A stretch of 64,000 nt of DNA from Pontiellaceae bacterium B12227 (GTDB lineage: Bacteria; Verrucomicrobiota; Kiritimatiellia; Kiritimatiellales; Pontiellaceae): assembly GCA_029432775.1 (NCBI GenBank), contig JAROAZ010000010.1, forward strand, positions 1-64,000. The letters run 5' to 3'. Below the pieces are notes generated by a model. The model did not search any database and was not told the origin of the DNA. It was given only the letters and a program-made list of their open reading frames with translations. Positions 8,689-17,918 of this stretch are shown piece by piece. Position 1 is the first letter of the stretch. Every line of letters begins with the position of its first letter. A program made the position numbers and the translations under genes.

Positions 8689-9087
8689 ATGAGCGGTATA
8701 AAAAAAAGTAAACACCTGAAAACCGCCGCGCTTTGTCGGTGGATAGCACGAATCAGCGGAACACTGCTGATTATCCTTATACTGCCGTTCGCAATTGAAT
8801 ATAAGTCTGATCTGTTGACGGAGACAGGAGGCGTCCGGATCTTTTTTCTTGGAACGGGAATTGTGATGATCGGCATTCTGGTCGGGTGGATCCGGGAGCT
8901 GGCGGGAGGTTTGATTTCGCTGGGTGGTTTCTGCCTGGGCTTTGCCGCTCTATATTCCGCCGTCGGAGTAAACGTGTTTTATGCACCCTTGGCCTTACCG
9001 GGTGTTCTCTATCTCGCAAGTGCAGGATTAAGGCACCTCCACCGGCTGGATGTACCGAATAGAGGAGTTAAGAATCCGCTGACATAA
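8689..9087 (+). CDS. Small four-helix membrane protein, paralogue of the protein at 6879
   Basis: 132 residues with the same four hydrophobic segments as the protein at 6879. The shared strings include CRW.ARI.GTLLIILILPFA and ELAGGLISL. Start chosen at the ATG behind AAGGAG; a longer frame from 8599 has no ribosome-binding site. Inner-membrane location is inferred. The two copies each neighbour one of the paralogous secreted proteins (7454 and 9177), so the pair was probably duplicated together. Confidence 0.65.
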   Translation: MSGIKKSKHLKTAALCRWIARISGTLLIILILPFAIEYKSDLLTETGGVRIFFLGTGIVMIGILVGWIRELAGGLISLGGFCLGFAALYSAVGVNVFYAPLALPGVLYLASAGLRHLHRLDVPNRGVKNPLT

Positions 9088-9176
9088 AAAGAAAAGGCAA
9101 ACTGCGGTATTGCCATCGCCGCTCTCGCCCCTCCGGCGACAGAATCCAATGCTCGGAAAATGGTTGAAGGAGGATC

Positions 9177-9809
9177 ATGAAAACCATGAAAAGAAAAAGC
9201 ATCGCGGTCGTTGCCGCATTGGCAACAATAGCGGGAGCCGCCTGTCATGCAGAAGATTCCCCGCTCAAGCTGCACGGGAAAACGATTACCGTTTGCCCCA
9301 TCATGCCGGGCACACCCAGCAACGACGACCGTGCGTGGCAGCACGCCTTTGAGATGGCGGAAGGGGTCGGCATTAAGCTGGAGCGGAGAGGCATGCTGCC
9401 CGTTCTTTTGCCCCGCTACCCGGAATCCATCATGGAGGAGGAAAACCTTGCCGAGGTGGCGAAACAGCTACAGGCATTGCGGAAACAATGGGAAACGGAA
9501 ACAGACTACATTCTCTTTGCCCGGTTCGAAGGCAAACAAGCAGGCAAGGAGTTCGTAGTGCGAGCCCGTGCAGTGCTAATGGATGCCGGGGGACAGATCG
9601 TATGGTTACAGGACCCCCGGGATTTTTCCAAGGGAGGGAATATCTGGCCGATCGTACTCTACATGGAGCTTGTCCAGACTCTGACAGATCTCTCCGACCT
9701 GAACAAATCCGACGGATACGCCGAACCCGGGCCCCTTGAAACCCGCGCCCGCAAGCGATATGAGAAATCGATACAGGAGCGGAAGAAACGACAAAACACG
9801 GATAAATGA
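9177..9809 (+). CDS. Secreted protein, single-domain paralogue of the protein at 7454
   Basis: 210 residues; start behind a strong AAGGAGG. Signal peptide about 1-26 (CHAED). The TDYILFARF...VLMDAGGQIVW segment aligns with the repeated unit of the protein at 7454. The C-terminus is charged and probably helical. Its stop overlaps the next start (ATGA), suggesting co-translation with the LRR-thioredoxin gene. Function unknown. Confidence 0.6.
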   Translation: MKTMKRKSIAVVAALATIAGAACHAEDSPLKLHGKTITVCPIMPGTPSNDDRAWQHAFEMAEGVGIKLERRGMLPVLLPRYPESIMEEENLAEVAKQLQALRKQWETETDYILFARFEGKQAGKEFVVRARAVLMDAGGQIVWLQDPRDFSKGGNIWPIVLYMELVQTLTDLSDLNKSDGYAEPGPLETRARKRYEKSIQERKKRQNTDK

Positions 9810-11722
9810 TCATGAAAATATTTCGACTGAAAATAATAAAGTCCACCATGGCGGCACTGGCAACGATGGGCAGTTTCGCCTGGGGCGGACAACTGACGGA
9901 AGATTCCATCCGCGAATTATTCAGACAGAAAGATCGGCTTCTTGAACAGGAACGCGTCGGAGAATTAATAAAGCTCTACACACCGGATGCAACCGTTCGG
10001 TTTTCCTTTGCAGTGGTCAGCCCCGGCTCCAGCCGGGAAATGGCAATAGAGGAATATGCAGGTGGGCTGAACAATGCAGAAACGGAACTCATCGCCCATA
10101 CCACAACTCCGGTAAGCATCAGCATCTCCGATAACAAACAGTCCGCCCTTGTTCAAAGTACAGTTCGACAGGTGCTATCGCCCAGGCGGCTCCGCAAGCG
10201 GCAAGCGGTTTGGCATATCGATGAGTCGTTCCCGGTTGTTTACACGAATGGAGCCCCGAGAATCGCCTCCGGACAGGCGACCATCGTCCGCATGACGCTG
10301 GAACCCGATGAATTCTACACGCGGGTTATGGCATTGATTAAAGAGCAAGGTGCGCTCGAAAGAGGAAGGGCCATCGAACTGCTGGAAGAAAGCAAATGCC
10401 GATTCAGAGAAGGTGATGGTAAGCGGAAAAAAACTTCGATAGACACGGGCTATATCCCCTTCTGCTGCGGGGATGAAATTCCGGCTCTGGCGTCGCAGAT
10501 ACCCGATCTTCAGGCACTGAACCTCGGTTTCTCTTCCGGCCTGACCGACGAAGGAATGAAATTCATTGGCCAAATGAAGCAGCTTGAATCGCTCCGGCTT
10601 ACCGGCACCGAGATCACCGACCAGGGCATCGCCGAACTGGCCGGCTGCACGAACCTCTCCTCCTTGTCCATTCAAGGCACGGCATTCACAGGCAACGCAC
10701 TGCAACCGATTGCCGCCCTCCCCCGTCTCCAAACATTGGAAATTTCCGGAGGAACCGAAACCATAAAAGGTCTTGCCCTCCTCGCGACGGCACCCGCACT
10801 CGAAAACCTTGCCCTGAACATCGGGTTGTCTGATAACCACCTGAAACAGCTGGCAGACTTCCCGAGTCTTAAAGCGCTTCGAATCACCGGAGGAACCATC
10901 ACCGATGCCGGTCTGCACCATTTCCAGGCATTGGAAAAACTGACACGGGTCTACTTCTCGGACACCGGCGTTACCTATGCAGGGACACAGCAATTAAAAA
11001 AGCAGTGCCCACACCTGAGAGTCGACCCCGACTCGCTGACCGACCCGTGTAAACACACTCTGAGTTCAATCGAGTACGCAAAAGCCAAATGGGCTGACAG
11101 GAACAAAAAAGAAAATGGTGTGCTCCCAACCAAAGAGGATCTGAAAAGCTTCCTGAAATATCGAGGAGGATGGGCCGCAATGACCTGCCAGGACGGAGGA
11201 ATCATCAGCATGAATCCGGTCGGTACTCCGGCGGATTGTTCAATCCATGGAAAGGCTGAAACCCGCAAACGGGCACTGCCACTGGACGGGCTCTCCAAAG
11301 ATGATTTCGATACCGATGGCGCAAAGGTCGGACGCTGGACGATGGATCTCGATGCGGCAGAAAAACTCGCCGACGAAAAACAGTTGCCGATCCTGCTGAA
11401 CTTTACCGGATCCGACTGGTGCTACTGGTGCAAGCTGATGGAAAAAAATGTCTTCATCCAACCGGAATGGAAAGTCTACGCCGCCGATAGCGTCGTCATG
11501 GTATTGGTCGATTTCCCGCGCGACAAAACCGCTGTTCCGGAAAAGTACAAGGAACGCAATAACCGCCTGAAAGACCAATATGAAATCTCGGGTTATCCCA
11601 CCTTCATTCTGCTCAGGCCGGATGGTAAGACCGAATGTGCCCGACTTAGAGCAGGCCGTAATAAAACTCCTGAAAGCTTCATCGGGGAAATCAAAGCTGC
11701 ACTCACGAAGGAGACGGATTGA
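9806..11722 (+). CDS. Secreted leucine-rich-repeat / thioredoxin fusion protein
   Basis: 638 residues, the intact version of the broken gene at 1117-2975. Signal peptide (1-27), an NTF2-like N-terminal segment, LRRs (about 220-390; repeated L.L.GT.ITD.G pattern), a segment with Cys 461 and CSIHG (Cys 478), and a thioredoxin-like domain with WCYWCK (Cys 539, Cys 542) and GYPTF. LRRs bind proteins and the CxxC suggests thiol-disulfide chemistry outside the cytoplasm; both are inferences. The ATG at 9812 is an alternative start. The stop overlaps a TTG beginning a decayed SHD1 frame. Confidence 0.75.
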   Translation: MIMKIFRLKIIKSTMAALATMGSFAWGGQLTEDSIRELFRQKDRLLEQERVGELIKLYTPDATVRFSFAVVSPGSSREMAIEEYAGGLNNAETELIAHTTTPVSISISDNKQSALVQSTVRQVLSPRRLRKRQAVWHIDESFPVVYTNGAPRIASGQATIVRMTLEPDEFYTRVMALIKEQGALERGRAIELLEESKCRFREGDGKRKKTSIDTGYIPFCCGDEIPALASQIPDLQALNLGFSSGLTDEGMKFIGQMKQLESLRLTGTEITDQGIAELAGCTNLSSLSIQGTAFTGNALQPIAALPRLQTLEISGGTETIKGLALLATAPALENLALNIGLSDNHLKQLADFPSLKALRITGGTITDAGLHHFQALEKLTRVYFSDTGVTYAGTQQLKKQCPHLRVDPDSLTDPCKHTLSSIEYAKAKWADRNKKENGVLPTKEDLKSFLKYRGGWAAMTCQDGGIISMNPVGTPADCSIHGKAETRKRALPLDGLSKDDFDTDGAKVGRWTMDLDAAEKLADEKQLPILLNFTGSDWCYWCKLMEKNVFIQPEWKVYAADSVVMVLVDFPRDKTAVPEKYKERNNRLKDQYEISGYPTFILLRPDGKTECARLRAGRNKTPESFIGEIKAALTKETD

Positions 11723-11868
11723 TCGTTCAAATCCTGCTCGCTTATTCCGCAGCACCGACCGCAATTGCAGCAAACGGTGGTGGGGTTACGAAATCCGATC
11801 TGGAAGAACCGCACGAGTTCACCGGCAGGAATGGTAAAACAGTCCGGTGCAGGGCACGACTGCGCTGA
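11719..11868 (+). pseudogene. Truncated SHD1-protein gene
   Basis: A frame of 49 codons starts at TTG overlapping the previous stop. It encodes a hydrophobic signal-like stretch and then HEFTGRNGKTVRCR, matching the beginning of the SHD1 domains at 213 and 4878, and stops after about one third of the domain. It is read as the 5' remnant of a third SHD1 gene. The next 246 bases to the Rrf2 gene hold no further recognisable coding. Confidence 0.5.
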
Positions 11869-12114
11869 CTTAAGGATTATTTTCACCAGGCAGCCCGGAA
11901 GTCTGCAGTACGTTTTCGGCAGACGGCTTGCTGTCTCGTCCCGGATATTTTTCCGCCTTTTACTCCACCGGTTCAATATATTTCTTGCAGGTTAATACCA
12001 AAACGGTACTGTTTATACGGATTTGTGCAAAATGCAAATCGACTCATGGGTTCCGGGTTCAGAAAGGAGCCTTATCTGCCATCGGAATTTGCTCCTCTGG
12101 CAGCCGGAGTACAT

Positions 12115-12510
12115 ATGCTGAAACTAACGAAAATCGAGGACTACGCATTTCAGATTCTGAACTGCATCGCCAATAGCGATCCGTCCACCCCTCGCACAGC
12201 AAAAGAGCTCGCCGATGAGGTCAGCCTCCCGTTGCCCACGGTCAGTAAAATTTTAAAATTCCTGACCCAAGGTAATATATTAATTTCGTATCAGGGCAGC
12301 AAAGGGGGCTACATGCTGGCCAGACCGGCCCATAAAATCAGTATTGCCGATGTCATGGCCGCGTTCGACGGCCCACAGGCTCTCACGGATTGCTGTACTG
12401 AAGCCGGATGCCCGCGAAACTGCAGCGTCAGTCCCAGTTGGAAGAAGCTGAACATCGAGATTGAAAATCTGCTAAAAACACTGACGCTGGCGGACCTGTC
12501 ACACCCCTGA
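12115..12510 (+). CDS. Rrf2-family transcription regulator with a cysteine cluster
   Basis: 131 residues. N-terminal winged helix typical of Rrf2 (MLKLTKIEDYA; ELADEVSLPLPTVSKILKFL; GSKGGYMLA), followed by Cys 93, 94, 99 and 103 (CC-x4-C-x3-C). The arrangement is like SUF/IscR-type regulators that ligate an Fe-S cluster. Start chosen at the ATG six bases after GGAG; longer upstream frames lack a site. It precedes an Fe-S flavoprotein gene and lies near an Fe-S/redox cluster, so it may sense iron-sulfur or redox status. Targets are not shown by the sequence. Confidence 0.85.
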   Translation: MLKLTKIEDYAFQILNCIANSDPSTPRTAKELADEVSLPLPTVSKILKFLTQGNILISYQGSKGGYMLARPAHKISIADVMAAFDGPQALTDCCTEAGCPRNCSVSPSWKKLNIEIENLLKTLTLADLSHP

Positions 12511-12535
12511 CCCGCAAATACCGGATTCGAAAACC

Positions 12536-13312
12536 ATGAGAACCATCCACCTGATCTTTTTTTCTCCAACCCGCACCACCCGCACCACGCTGGAAGCCAT
12601 TGCCGCGGGAACCGGATGCACGCCGGGAAGCGTCCTGGATCTCACCCGTGCAGTGCCGCCCGGGCGCCCAGAGTTTGGAACCGGCGACCTGGTACTGATC
12701 GGCATGCCGGTCTATGCCGGCCGCCTGCCTGCGCTGGCCGTCGAACGCTTTCAAAAGATCAAAGGCGGAGGGGCCGTCGCAGCTCCGATAGTCGTTTACG
12801 GAAACCGCCATTACGACGATGCCCTGATCGAGCTCTATGATCTGTGCCGCGAGCAGCACTTCCGCCCCATTGCAGCGGGCGCCTTTCTGGGCGAGCACTC
12901 CTTTTCAACCACTACACTGCCGCTTTCCGCCGGGCGACCGGATGCTGCCGACCTCGAGCAAGCGGCACAATTCGGCCGCAGGCTTCGGCATGCGGAACAG
13001 CGCCTTGAAAAGGTTCCCGGAAACCGCCCCTATAAAGACCTGATGCAACCCAGCGGTTCTGCAACGAGCGTGAATCCCGCAGCATGCAGCCGATGCGGCA
13101 TCTGCATTGCGATTTGCCCGACGGGAGGTATGCACCTGACGGAAACCGCAGCCGAAGCCGATCCGAACCACTGCATCTGGTGTATGGCCTGCGAACGGTA
13201 CTGCCCAGAAAACGCCCGCTCGCTCACCCATGAAAAAGTGATGGCCTCGGCGCAAAAACTGGATCAACTCTTCAGCGAACGCCGGGAACCGGAACTGTTC
13301 TTCAGCACATAA
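12536..13312 (+). CDS. EFR1-type flavodoxin plus 2[4Fe-4S] ferredoxin protein
   Basis: 258 residues. N-terminal flavodoxin-like domain (IHLIFFSPTRTTRTTLE; LIGMPVYAGRLP; VVYGNRHYDDAL). C-terminal double cluster region: CSRCGICIAICP (from about Cys 184) and CIWCMACERYCP (about 211-222), each CxxCxxCxxxCP. Such proteins pass electrons in anaerobes; partners are unknown. It follows the Rrf2 gene by 25 bases and directly abuts the MFS gene, so the three may be one operon. Confidence 0.85.
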   Translation: MRTIHLIFFSPTRTTRTTLEAIAAGTGCTPGSVLDLTRAVPPGRPEFGTGDLVLIGMPVYAGRLPALAVERFQKIKGGGAVAAPIVVYGNRHYDDALIELYDLCREQHFRPIAAGAFLGEHSFSTTTLPLSAGRPDAADLEQAAQFGRRLRHAEQRLEKVPGNRPYKDLMQPSGSATSVNPAACSRCGICIAICPTGGMHLTETAAEADPNHCIWCMACERYCPENARSLTHEKVMASAQKLDQLFSERREPELFFST

Positions 13313-14470
13313 ATGAATCAACCGGAGAACCAGTTTCAAAGCGGGCATGTGGCGGCGGTTACTGCAACGCATCTGCTGCACGACGCCTATTCCTCTTTCT
13401 TTGCCCCGTTAATTCCCCTGCTGAGCGAAAAACTCGGTTTTGCGTATGCAATGGCGGGCATCCTTTCCATCGTGCAACGGCTCCCCGCCTTGTTTAATCC
13501 GCTGATTGGAATTCTGGCCGACAAAGTGGTTGTGCGTTCCGGTCTGATTCTGGCGCCCCTCATTACGATTCTCTCGATGGGGGCCCTCGGACTGGCTCCT
13601 TCGGTTGCAGTGCTGGCCATCCTGATGCTGGTCTGCGGAACCAGCGCTGCCGTATACCATGTGACGGCACCGGTGCTGATGCGGCGCGTTTCGGGCCGAA
13701 AAATCGGCCGCGGCATGAGCTTTTTCATGTTCGGCGGTGAGCTGGCCCGTACACTGGGGCCACTGATGATTACGGCGGCCGTTTCCTGGTGGGGACTGGA
13801 GGGAACCTGGCGGTTGATCCCGTTCGGACTGGTGGCCTCTCTCCTGCTGTTTCTGAACCTGCGGACCATCGACAAAGAGAATCTGCGGCGTTTTACCACG
13901 CCGGCAAAACAGTCCCTTACAGCATCGTTCCGCGCGTTTTCCCCGCTCTTCATACAACTCTTTCCGATCATGCTTTTTCGCGGATTCTCCAAGACAGCCC
14001 TGGCCCTTTTTCTGCCTTCCTACATGGTGGATTCGGGATACTCCTTTAAACTGGCAGCCCTTGCTCTTGCGGTGCTGGAACTGGCCGGTGCCGGCGGGGC
14101 GCTGCTGGCCGGAACCTGGTCGGACCAGGCCGGCCGGAAAAAAGTGCTGCTCGCCATCATGCTGGTTTCTCCGGCGCTCATGTATGGCTTTACCTTCTGT
14201 TCAGGCATGGCCCTCTGGGTGATGCTGGTTCTGATGGGCCTGGTCTTTTTTGCCGGCACCCCCGTTTTTATGGCCATGATTCACGACCTGAACTCCGACC
14301 GTCCCTCGCTGGCCAATGGGATGTTTATGACCCTCAACTTCGTGGCCGGTTCGATTATTGCACTGCTGGTCGGGCTTTCGGCCGACTATTGGGGCCTATC
14401 GCTGACCTATAAACTTTGTGCCCTGCTCGGTCTGTTGGCCATCCCGCCGACCCTGCGCATAAAAAAATAG
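13313..14470 (+). CDS. MFS transporter, Fsr-like
   Basis: 385 residues with about twelve hydrophobic helices. HLLHDAYSSFFAPLIPLL at the start and GILADK after helix 2 are typical of the fosmidomycin-resistance-like branch of the major facilitator superfamily. The ATG follows the preceding stop without a gap, so coupling is expected. The substrate cannot be read from sequence; an efflux role is only suggested by family resemblance. Confidence 0.8.
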   Translation: MNQPENQFQSGHVAAVTATHLLHDAYSSFFAPLIPLLSEKLGFAYAMAGILSIVQRLPALFNPLIGILADKVVVRSGLILAPLITILSMGALGLAPSVAVLAILMLVCGTSAAVYHVTAPVLMRRVSGRKIGRGMSFFMFGGELARTLGPLMITAAVSWWGLEGTWRLIPFGLVASLLLFLNLRTIDKENLRRFTTPAKQSLTASFRAFSPLFIQLFPIMLFRGFSKTALALFLPSYMVDSGYSFKLAALALAVLELAGAGGALLAGTWSDQAGRKKVLLAIMLVSPALMYGFTFCSGMALWVMLVLMGLVFFAGTPVFMAMIHDLNSDRPSLANGMFMTLNFVAGSIIALLVGLSADYWGLSLTYKLCALLGLLAIPPTLRIKK

Positions 14471-14548
14471 AAATCCGGACGGGTAATCCTTGCCTAACCG
14501 GTGCCAGAGCGTACGATTTGATGAGAGAATAACGAGGACAACATAATC

Positions 14549-14908
14549 ATGTATCTCCTGGAAATCGACCGCAAACATAACCGCATTCATCTGATGATGT
14601 CTGAGCATTTTGATGCGCCGCAGGCGGAGTCGTTGCTGGCAGATGCGCAGGCCCGTGCGGAGGAGATGGAGACGGGATTTCATGTTCTGTGCGACCTCAC
14701 CACGCTGGAAGAATTCGATCCGGAAGCCAAGACCATTTTCCGCCGCTTCATGGATCTGATGAACCAGCGCGGCGCACATAAAATTATCCGGATCATACCC
14801 GACCCGCTCGATAACTTCGGGCTCACGGTCATGTCTTATTTCCACTATGACGATTCGGTGCACATCATCACCTGCAAAACCCTGAAAGAAGCTCTGACCC
14901 ACCTTTGA
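14549..14908 (+). CDS. SpoIIAA/STAS-like small protein
   Basis: 119 residues, cytoplasmic, alternating alpha/beta. The order of strands and helices (MYLLEIDRKHNRIHLMM; AQARAEEMETGFHVLCDLT; FRRFMDLMNQRGAHKIIRII) resembles SpoIIAA/STAS-like proteins of unknown binding role. Start at the ATG after ACGAGGACAA. Orientation matches the MFS gene, but an 80-base gap suggests its own signals. Assignment is moderate. Confidence 0.6.
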   Translation: MYLLEIDRKHNRIHLMMSEHFDAPQAESLLADAQARAEEMETGFHVLCDLTTLEEFDPEAKTIFRRFMDLMNQRGAHKIIRIIPDPLDNFGLTVMSYFHYDDSVHIITCKTLKEALTHL

Positions 14909-15148
14909 GGGGAACAAACAATCGACGGGATAGGCTCCTGAATAAGCAGACAGTCTGTCACAACTCTTCAACAGGTTCTGGAACATCATGGCGGGAACCG
15001 AAGACAACATCGGCAAAGGGTACTGCCCGCATTTTAATTTCGTGAAGCTCCGCGGCGGTCCATCCTTCATATCTTAATGTCAGATGCCGGGGCTTTGCGG
15101 TTTTGACTTCATTTTCCTGTCAGGGTAGGTGTCGATGCATCTGGTTGG
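14909..15148. other. Intergenic region with a decayed minus-strand frame
   Basis: Mostly featureless. On the minus strand, roughly 14976-15112, a start-less frame reads YEGWTAAELHEIKM and continues to a stop. The same HEIKM string, preceded by a similar sequence, occurs at the 3' end of the radical SAM gene (about 17862-17948). This suggests two remnants of one gene family, which is not identified. Confidence 0.3.
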
Positions 15149-15592
15149 TCAGATCCACTTGCGGACGTGTTTCCGATACTCCCGGAAAAGGTCTCCGAAG
15201 GTTTCTTCGAGCATCTGTTCTTCTGTTTTAATGAAATGCCGATCAAACACAACCGCCAACAGGATCACGCCCCCCCAAGGGGAGGCCGATCCCAGAAGAA
15301 CGGCAATCCCGGTTACCATCAGAAGCATACCGAGATACATGGGATGTCTACTTATGCGGAAAACGCCTGCTGTTACCAAGGTACTTGACCGCTCGAAGGG
15401 TTTGACGCTCGTTCCATGAATCCTGAATGCACGATCTGCAAGGAGGTTCAAAATGATTCCGGCAGCAAGGGGTGCCAGCGCGAGGAGACGCCATGGGAAG
15501 GAGATCGGGTTCCTTAAGGGAAGCAGGAAGTGAAGAACGGTCATGATTACAATGGTTGCAAGCAAATAGGTTGGCGGCAGTATCTTCTTCAT
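15149..15592 (-). CDS. Isoprenylcysteine carboxyl methyltransferase-like membrane methyltransferase
   Basis: 147 residues with three to four membrane helices. RISRHPMYLGM and the C-terminal EE..LEETFGD.FREYRKHVRKWI are hallmarks of the ICMT/PEMT-like family, which methylates lipid-linked or small hydrophobic acceptors using S-adenosylmethionine. Start at the ATG eight bases after AGGA; a longer frame starts at 15616. The substrate in bacteria is usually unknown. Confidence 0.75.
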   Translation of the reverse strand: MKKILPPTYLLATIVIMTVLHFLLPLRNPISFPWRLLALAPLAAGIILNLLADRAFRIHGTSVKPFERSSTLVTAGVFRISRHPMYLGMLLMVTGIAVLLGSASPWGGVILLAVVFDRHFIKTEEQMLEETFGDLFREYRKHVRKWI

Positions 15593-15776
15593 TTCGCGTC
15601 CTTCGTTCAGTTTCAACCCCGCTCTTTAGTCTTCAGCGGCAGCGTTTGTATTTATTGAGCTGGAACTTTTGCAATAAAGCCGAATCCTGAACCAACTCGT
15701 GGTCCAGTTCCCGGCAGGAACGTCAGTTAGTTTTCTGCTTTGATATCGCTCCTCGAATTTTATTCCTGATTTTTGG

Positions 15777-17465
15777 TTACCCGGATAACCCATCAGATGA
15801 CGGCGCATGGCGCCGAATGATTTCTGCACCGATCTTTTGGAGTGCTTCACGCAGGACCAGCACACCAAGCAACAGGTCGCCGCCGGGGCTTTCCACGACG
15901 GGAACCGCATCGGCCCGCATATCCTGCATTTCAGTTAAGGCCTCTCCAAGATTCATCTCGCCTGCAAACCGGTCGTGAACAGGCTGCATGACATCTTCGA
16001 CGATGAGCCAGTTCAGAATATCGTGATCAATCAGGGCCTCTTTCATCATATCGAATGTCAGCACACCGATGATCCTCCGTTCTTTGGAAACAACCGGGAA
16101 GACCAAGGTGTCCTGTCTGGAAAATTCCTGCGCCGCAGTTACGAGCGATGTGTCTTCGCGCAAGGGCTCGATTTCGGTGTTGACCACATCCTGCACCTTC
16201 CACTCGGCCATCACATCTTCCTCGGTCACGTTCCGGCCGATCTCCCCGGCACGTTTTATGGCCAATTTGGTAAAGGCAGGGCCCATGAGCTGTACGCACA
16301 GCGTAGTGGCAGTGATCGTGAATATGATCATGTCGCCCAGGCTCATACCCTCCACCATCGGGATGTACTGCAGGTGCTGGCTGGCCACAATGGAAAGGCC
16401 GACGGCCACGCCCCCCTGGGCAAAGAGCGCCATGCCCAGATTGTCCTTCACGGATTTCTCGGCACGGGATGCCGCGCTCCCCCAATAGGCGCCCAACCCT
16501 TTTCCGACGCAGAGCATCAAAATATAAACCGCCGCCAATCCCCAAATCCAGACCGGCATGTTTTTGAGCGACAGGCGTGCGCCGATGAGCACAAAGAAGA
16601 CGATATAGATCGGCGATGAAAAGGAGTGGATCACTGCGAACAGTTTCCTGCTCCGACGCGGCGAGCGATTCACCAACACAATACCCGCCGCCATCGTGGC
16701 GAGAATCATTCCAACATGGAACGCAACCGCCATCGCAATGCACAGCAGAATGATCCCTGTGGTAATCCCCAGCCGTTTATCAGTTTGGGGTATGCAGCGG
16801 ATCATAAAATCAAGGGTAAAACCGGCACCGAGACCGAGGGTAATGCCTCCGCCCAGTTCAATGGCCGTGTGGAGTATCGTTGCTCCAACAGACTCTCCTC
16901 CACTCTGTGTGAGGATGGCGGCAATACCCGTGCCCAGTCCGTAAAGCGTCATGGCCAGGGCATCGTCCAGTGCAATAATCGCAATAATGGAGGTCGTAAG
17001 AACACCGGCAGAGCGATATTCCCACAACACGTCGATGGTCGACGCCGGGTCGGTGGCCGAAGCAATGGCTCCGAAAATCAAACCGGCCGCCAGCGCAACC
17101 TCCACGTTGTGTGCCACAGAATAAACCACCCAAGCGCAGGCGGAGCCCACAAGGAAAAAGGCGGCCAGACCTTCGGCCAGTAAAATCACGGCGAACTGCT
17201 TCCCATATTTCCTGAAGATGCTACCTTGCAGTTCGCCGCCTACCAGAAACCCAATCAACCCCAGCGCAAAATTGGTAAAGGGTCTAAGCGCCGCAATATC
17301 CGCCGGAAGCAGCAGACCCAGCCCCGTCTCACCAATCAACAGGCCGACTAGAATATAGCCAACCACTTGCGGCACCTTCAGCTTCTGGAAAATCCACGCA
17401 CCAACCACGCCGCCTGCCACGCAGACTCCAAGAATGGCAAGAATGCTGAGATGTATATCGAGCAT
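15777..17465 (-). CDS. CPA2-type cation/proton antiporter with CBS pair
   Basis: 562 residues. About twelve helices (1-390) with the acidic motifs TDPAST and ALDDALAMT expected in the ion site of monovalent cation/proton antiporters. The C-terminal cytoplasmic part (about 430-555) holds two CBS motifs (VFPVVSKERRIIGVLTFD; AVPVVE..GDLLLGVLVLREAL), which usually bind adenine nucleotides and gate transport. Start behind GGAGGAG. A peroxiredoxin remnant lies directly upstream. Cation specificity is not determined. Confidence 0.85.
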   Translation of the reverse strand: MLDIHLSILAILGVCVAGGVVGAWIFQKLKVPQVVGYILVGLLIGETGLGLLLPADIAALRPFTNFALGLIGFLVGGELQGSIFRKYGKQFAVILLAEGLAAFFLVGSACAWVVYSVAHNVEVALAAGLIFGAIASATDPASTIDVLWEYRSAGVLTTSIIAIIALDDALAMTLYGLGTGIAAILTQSGGESVGATILHTAIELGGGITLGLGAGFTLDFMIRCIPQTDKRLGITTGIILLCIAMAVAFHVGMILATMAAGIVLVNRSPRRSRKLFAVIHSFSSPIYIVFFVLIGARLSLKNMPVWIWGLAAVYILMLCVGKGLGAYWGSAASRAEKSVKDNLGMALFAQGGVAVGLSIVASQHLQYIPMVEGMSLGDMIIFTITATTLCVQLMGPAFTKLAIKRAGEIGRNVTEEDVMAEWKVQDVVNTEIEPLREDTSLVTAAQEFSRQDTLVFPVVSKERRIIGVLTFDMMKEALIDHDILNWLIVEDVMQPVHDRFAGEMNLGEALTEMQDMRADAVPVVESPGGDLLLGVLVLREALQKIGAEIIRRHAPSSDGLSG

Positions 17466-17480
17466 GACAAGCTCCTCCAG

Positions 17481-17579
17481 CTATTCCAACGGCTTATGGC
17501 AGGACCACCAGTCGTATCCTTCGTATTGCTCCAGACTGTTCGCGGCTTATTCCCTGTTATTGTTCGGTTGTTTTACCAA
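17481..17579 (-). pseudogene. Peroxiredoxin 3'-end remnant
   Basis: On the minus strand, directly before the antiporter's ribosome-binding site, one frame reads SLEQYEGYDWWSCHKPLE and ends in TAG. This matches the C-terminus of the intact peroxiredoxin at 18960 ([19 protein letters not shown]). Upstream the frame is closed by a stop, with NN still alignable beyond it. It is therefore a relic of a second peroxiredoxin copy. Confidence 0.7.
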
Positions 17580-17615
17580 CCCGTTCCCGCGGAAGGAACC
17601 TGTTCTACGGGAATG

Positions 17616-17804
17616 TTATTCTATGATTGCGATGGCATTGACGGGACACGCATCCGCGGCATCCTGGCAACCGGCTTCTGCATCGGTCGGCACGGTCTCC
17701 ACTTTAACTTTCGCCAGATTATCATCCATTTCAAAAACGGTGTTGCAGATTTGTTCGCAAACACCGCATCCGATACAACGATCTGGATCAACTGCTGCTT
17801 TCAT
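17616..17804 (-). CDS. Small [4Fe-4S] ferredoxin
   Basis: 62 residues. One cluster-binding set: CIGCGVCEQIC near the start (Cys 10, 13, 16, with a further Cys at 20) and CPVNAI near the end (Cys 53), with an extra Cys at 46. This is the pattern of Thermotoga/Desulfovibrio-type monocluster ferredoxins. Soluble electron carrier; likely partners are the neighbouring radical SAM or redox proteins (inference). Confidence 0.85.
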   Translation of the reverse strand: MKAAVDPDRCIGCGVCEQICNTVFEMDDNLAKVKVETVPTDAEAGCQDAADACPVNAIAIIE

Positions 17805-17918
17805 AATTATTCTCCATTCATCTTTCCCACGACGACGGTTTCGACTTCAGCGTGCTACTAACCTGCGATATGGTGTAGACTGGTCTGCGGCATGTTCCCC
17901 ATGCCGGGTGACCACATT

